NCBI RefSeq assembly: GCF_042680685.1
Contig: NZ_JBHUEA010000001.1
Coordinates: 186,001 to 250,000 of the forward strand
From: Amnibacterium endophyticum
GTDB lineage: Bacteria > Actinomycetota > Actinomycetes > Actinomycetales > Microbacteriaceae
Length of the DNA stretch: 64,000 bases
Direction of reading: 5' to 3'
Shown here: piece by piece, positions 61,691-64,000 of the stretch
How the letters are laid out: every line of letters starts with the position of its first letter
Numbering within the stretch: the first letter of the stretch is position 1
Notes under the pieces: generated by a model
Database searches by the model: none
What the model was told of the DNA's origin: nothing
Seen by the model: the letters and a program-made list of their open reading frames with translations, nothing else
Translations under genes and position numbers: made by a program

Positions 61691-63165
61691 GAGAGGTGCG
61701 GTTCCAAGGGTCGGCGTCTGGGGAGGAGCACGAAGCGGCGCCAGAGGAGCATTCTGGGCAGGACCAGGAGTTCGTCGCCACCCCCACTCCGGTTTGCATC
61801 GGGAACCCTCATGGGGGTGGCGGGTGTCTCCCGGCCGGTGGCGAGCCGCCCGGGCGCGACCGCGGCCCCGCCTCCCCCGACGACCACGACCACCACGAGG
61901 GCGAGGAGGAAGAGGGTCGCCGCCCGGTCGTCCGCGTTGTACGTGGCGATGGCGACGCAGAACGCGGCGGTGAGCATCGCGGCGGGCAGGTCGCGGCGTC
62001 GAACCGCAGTCGTGAGCAGCGCGGCGACGAGCGCCGCGACCACCAGCAGTCCGACGGCGCCGAGGCCGAGGAGGATCTGCAGGTACCAGTTCTCGATGTA
62101 GCGCAGGCTGAGGATCGCGTCGCCGACCGCGTCGGCAGCCGTGCCGCCACCGGTGCCCAGCACCGGATGCTGCGTCCAGGCGCTGAACACGATGTCGTAC
62201 GTGCGCGTCCGCTGCGTGACCGAGCCCTGCGCCTCCGAGCTGCCGAACCGCTCGAGGAGCACGGGCAGCGCGACGGCCGTGATGGCCGCAGCGACGACGA
62301 GCACGGCCGCGAACCGGCGGAGCACGGCCCTGCCGGCGAACGCGGCCAAGATCGCCCCGACGACGCCCGCGACTCCGAGCGCGAGGAAGGCGCCGCGCGA
62401 GAGCGTCGTCACGAGCCCTCCCCCGGTGAGCACGACGGCGACCAGCGACCAACGGGAACCCCGTGCGAACGCGCCGACGGCGAGCGCGCAGCTGCACGCC
62501 AGGAACATGCCGAGGTAGACGGGGTGGTCGAGGGAGGCGGTCGACCGGTAGCCGGACCAGTTCTGGACAGCCGCGCCGCCGATGAGCTGGTCGACGGCGC
62601 CGTAGACGGGGTTGCGGCGAAGGACGTACTCCAGGACGGCGTAGGCACCGACGACGGCGCCGACCGCGGGCCAGACGCGGCGCAGTGACGCGGCCTCGCT
62701 GCGGCAGTCGCCGACGACGACGACGGCGCCGAGCGCGAGCAGGCAGTTCACGGTCCACGCCGCGCTGGCCCCGCGGTAGGGCGAGACGACCAGGCTGAGG
62801 ACCGCGACCAGCAGCAGAGCGCTCACGATCGCGAGCACCGCCACGCCGCCGCGCGACGGCCACGGCCCGACCCGTCGTGCCGCGGCCGCCCGGCGCACCG
62901 ACCAGATCAGGAGCAGCACCGCTCCGGGCAGCACGCGGTAGGGGATGAGCGCGTAGACCAGGATCGCCATCGTCGGGAGCGCTCTCGTCGGCACGGCGAA
63001 CGCCGCGGCGAGCCAGAGCGCGGCGACGATGACGATGACGATGACGCCGTCCACCGGGGCGCTCCTCCCGAGCAGCGGTGCGCCGATGAGCGCCGCGGCG
63101 CTCATGAACCCGCCCAGGAGCAGCGCGAGCGGCGCCCAGAGGGCCGGGGACCGCGGCACCCTCAT
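61687..63165 (-). CDS. O-antigen ligase/Wzy-like polymerase (1)
   Basis: The 492-residue protein has about 12 helices. The Wzy_C/O-antigen ligase loop region RTRTYDIVFSAWTQHPVLGTG ... followed by YIENWYLQILLGLGAVGLLV gives the R-x3-H-P-x-x-G-x-G pattern of WaaL/Wzy proteins. ATG at 63165 overlaps the upstream paralogue stop by 4 bases. The C-terminus is basic and carries PRMLLWRRFVLLPRRR. Very similar in its second half to the paralogue upstream. Confidence 0.87.
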   Translation of the reverse strand: MRVPRSPALWAPLALLLGGFMSAAALIGAPLLGRSAPVDGVIVIVIVAALWLAAAFAVPTRALPTMAILVYALIPYRVLPGAVLLLIWSVRRAAAARRVGPWPSRGGVAVLAIVSALLLVAVLSLVVSPYRGASAAWTVNCLLALGAVVVVGDCRSEAASLRRVWPAVGAVVGAYAVLEYVLRRNPVYGAVDQLIGGAAVQNWSGYRSTASLDHPVYLGMFLACSCALAVGAFARGSRWSLVAVVLTGGGLVTTLSRGAFLALGVAGVVGAILAAFAGRAVLRRFAAVLVVAAAITAVALPVLLERFGSSEAQGSVTQRTRTYDIVFSAWTQHPVLGTGGGTAADAVGDAILSLRYIENWYLQILLGLGAVGLLVVAALVAALLTTAVRRRDLPAAMLTAAFCVAIATYNADDRAATLFLLALVVVVVVGGGGAAVAPGRLATGRETPATPMRVPDANRSGGGDELLVLPRMLLWRRFVLLPRRRPLEPHLS

Positions 63166-64000
63166 CGCGCACCCCCGACGTCCGCCTTCGCCGGGCCAGC
63201 CGGACGAGCCGACCGGCGCTGTCCGAACGGGCCGGCGCGGAGGAGATCGAGCCCGCTGCACCCTTCCGCCGACGGCCGCGACTGCGCGTGCCCTCCGACC
63301 ACCACGACGACCACGAGGGCGAGCAGGAAGAGAGTCGCGGCGTGATCGTCGGCGTCGAACGTGGCGATGACGGTGCAGAACGTCACGGCGAGCATCGCCG
63401 CCGGCAGGTCGCGGTCGCGGGCCGCGGTCGTGATCAGCGCGACGACGAGGGCCGCGACCACCAGCAGGCCGACGGCACCGAGGCCGAGCAGGAGCTGCAG
63501 GTACCAGTTCTCGATGTAGCGCAGGCTGAGGATCGCGTCGCCGACCGCGTCCGCGGCAGTACCGCCACCGGTGCCCAGCAGCGGGTGCTGCGTCCAGGCG
63601 CTGAAGACGATGTCGTACGTGCGCGTCCGCTGCACGAACGAGCCGTGCGCCTCGGAGCTGCCGAACCGCTCGAGGAGCGCGGGCAGCGCGACCACCGCGA
63701 CGGCTGCGGCGCCCGCGCCGACGACGAGCACGGACGCGAAGCGGCGGAGCACCGCCCTGCTCATCGCAACCGCCACGACCGCACCGACGAGGACCGCCAC
63801 CCCCACCGCGAAGAAGGACCCGCGGGAGGACGTCGTCGCGAGGCCGCCCGCGGTGAGCAGGACCGCGACCAGCCACCAGCGGGAGCCGCGGGCGAACGCG
63901 CCGAGGGCGAGCACGCAGCCGCACGCGAGGAAGAGGCCGACCAGGATCGGGTGGCCGAGCGAGGCGGTCGACCGGTACACGGACCAGACCTGCTTGTCCA
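63162..64000 (-). CDS. O-antigen ligase/Wzy-like polymerase (2), N-terminus outside window
   Basis: At least 279 residues; the frame is open to the window end (DKQVWSVYRSTASLGHP), so the start is not visible. It matches polymerase 1 along its length (RTRTYDIVFSAWTQHPLLGT, YIENWYLQLLLGLGAVGLLV). At DNA level a 57-base stretch is identical between the two (62077-62133 and 63495-63551). The C-terminus differs (GGHAQSRPSAEGCSGLDLLR). Tandem duplicate in one operon. Confidence 0.85.
   Translation of the reverse strand, partial: DKQVWSVYRSTASLGHPILVGLFLACGCVLALGAFARGSRWWLVAVLLTAGGLATTSSRGSFFAVGVAVLVGAVVAVAMSRAVLRRFASVLVVGAGAAAVAVVALPALLERFGSSEAHGSFVQRTRTYDIVFSAWTQHPLLGTGGGTAADAVGDAILSLRYIENWYLQLLLGLGAVGLLVVAALVVALITTAARDRDLPAAMLAVTFCTVIATFDADDHAATLFLLALVVVVVVGGHAQSRPSAEGCSGLDLLRAGPFGQRRSARPAGPAKADVGGAR

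Overview
The window is chromosomal DNA of a very high-GC actinobacterium, most probably a member of the Microbacteriaceae. The evidence is the whiB2/whmD-type regulator, the heavy use of GTG starts, the 4-base ATGA/GTGA gene overlaps, SD sequences of the AGGAGG type and short intergenic palindromes of a kind common in that family. No rRNA, tRNA or CRISPR was seen. About 50 genes are supported, and most of them build, export, modify or regulate cell-surface polysaccharide and secreted proteins.

Layout. (1) 1-8.3 kb is housekeeping: a DUF5719-like protein, a large membrane glycosyltransferase, whiB2, galE, an SRAP-domain DNA-protein crosslink factor, an AbiEi-like/nuclease-like orphan and a HAD phosphatase. 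(2) 8.5-24.6 kb opens with a polyprenyl-phosphate sugar transferase that can start an exopolysaccharide. It is followed by two paralogous three-gene regulatory cassettes (LuxR-type response regulator, histidine kinase, third membrane protein). Between them lie a secreted repeat protein, an FHA protein, a PH/SHOCT protein, a protealysin-emfourin protease/inhibitor pair and two low-molecular-weight tyrosine phosphatase homologues whose nucleophilic Cys is Asp. (3) 24.6-33.5 kb looks like an island of different composition: a frameshifted, truncated copy of an Fn3-like gene, small unknown genes, two IS481-type transposase remnants and, between the remnants, a module of GtrA flippase, CesA-like GT2 and a 1102-residue GT2/GT-C/GH5 fusion. 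(4) 33.4-46.8 kb encodes secreted and surface functions: the intact Fn3 protein, a papain-like protease, a complete copper-radical (galactose-type) oxidase with a phased repeat array in its leader, a GH18 enzyme coupled to a second CesA-like synthase, an OafA acyltransferase, a condensation-like acyltransferase, KAS III and ACP. (5) 46.9-64 kb is a Wzx/Wzy-type polysaccharide cluster: beta-helix protein, flavin monooxygenase, two flippases, several glycosyltransferases, Wzy-like proteins, Wzz/BY-kinase, WecG/TagA and two tandem O-antigen-ligase-like paralogues, the last cut by the window end.

Inferred working. The sugar transferase, WecG and the other glycosyltransferases build lipid-linked repeat units. 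Wzx flips them, Wzy polymerises them and Wzz/BYK sets chain length. Independently, two processive GT2 synthases are paired with hydrolases (GH5 by fusion chain, GH18 by translational coupling), and a copper oxidase, an acyltransferase and an acyl-chain system could decorate the product. The phosphotyrosine circuit looks altered: the BY-kinase tail has no tyrosine cluster and both phosphatase homologues lack the nucleophile. A recurring CCCC-N6-GGGG palindrome in front of many of these genes may tie the locus into one regulon.
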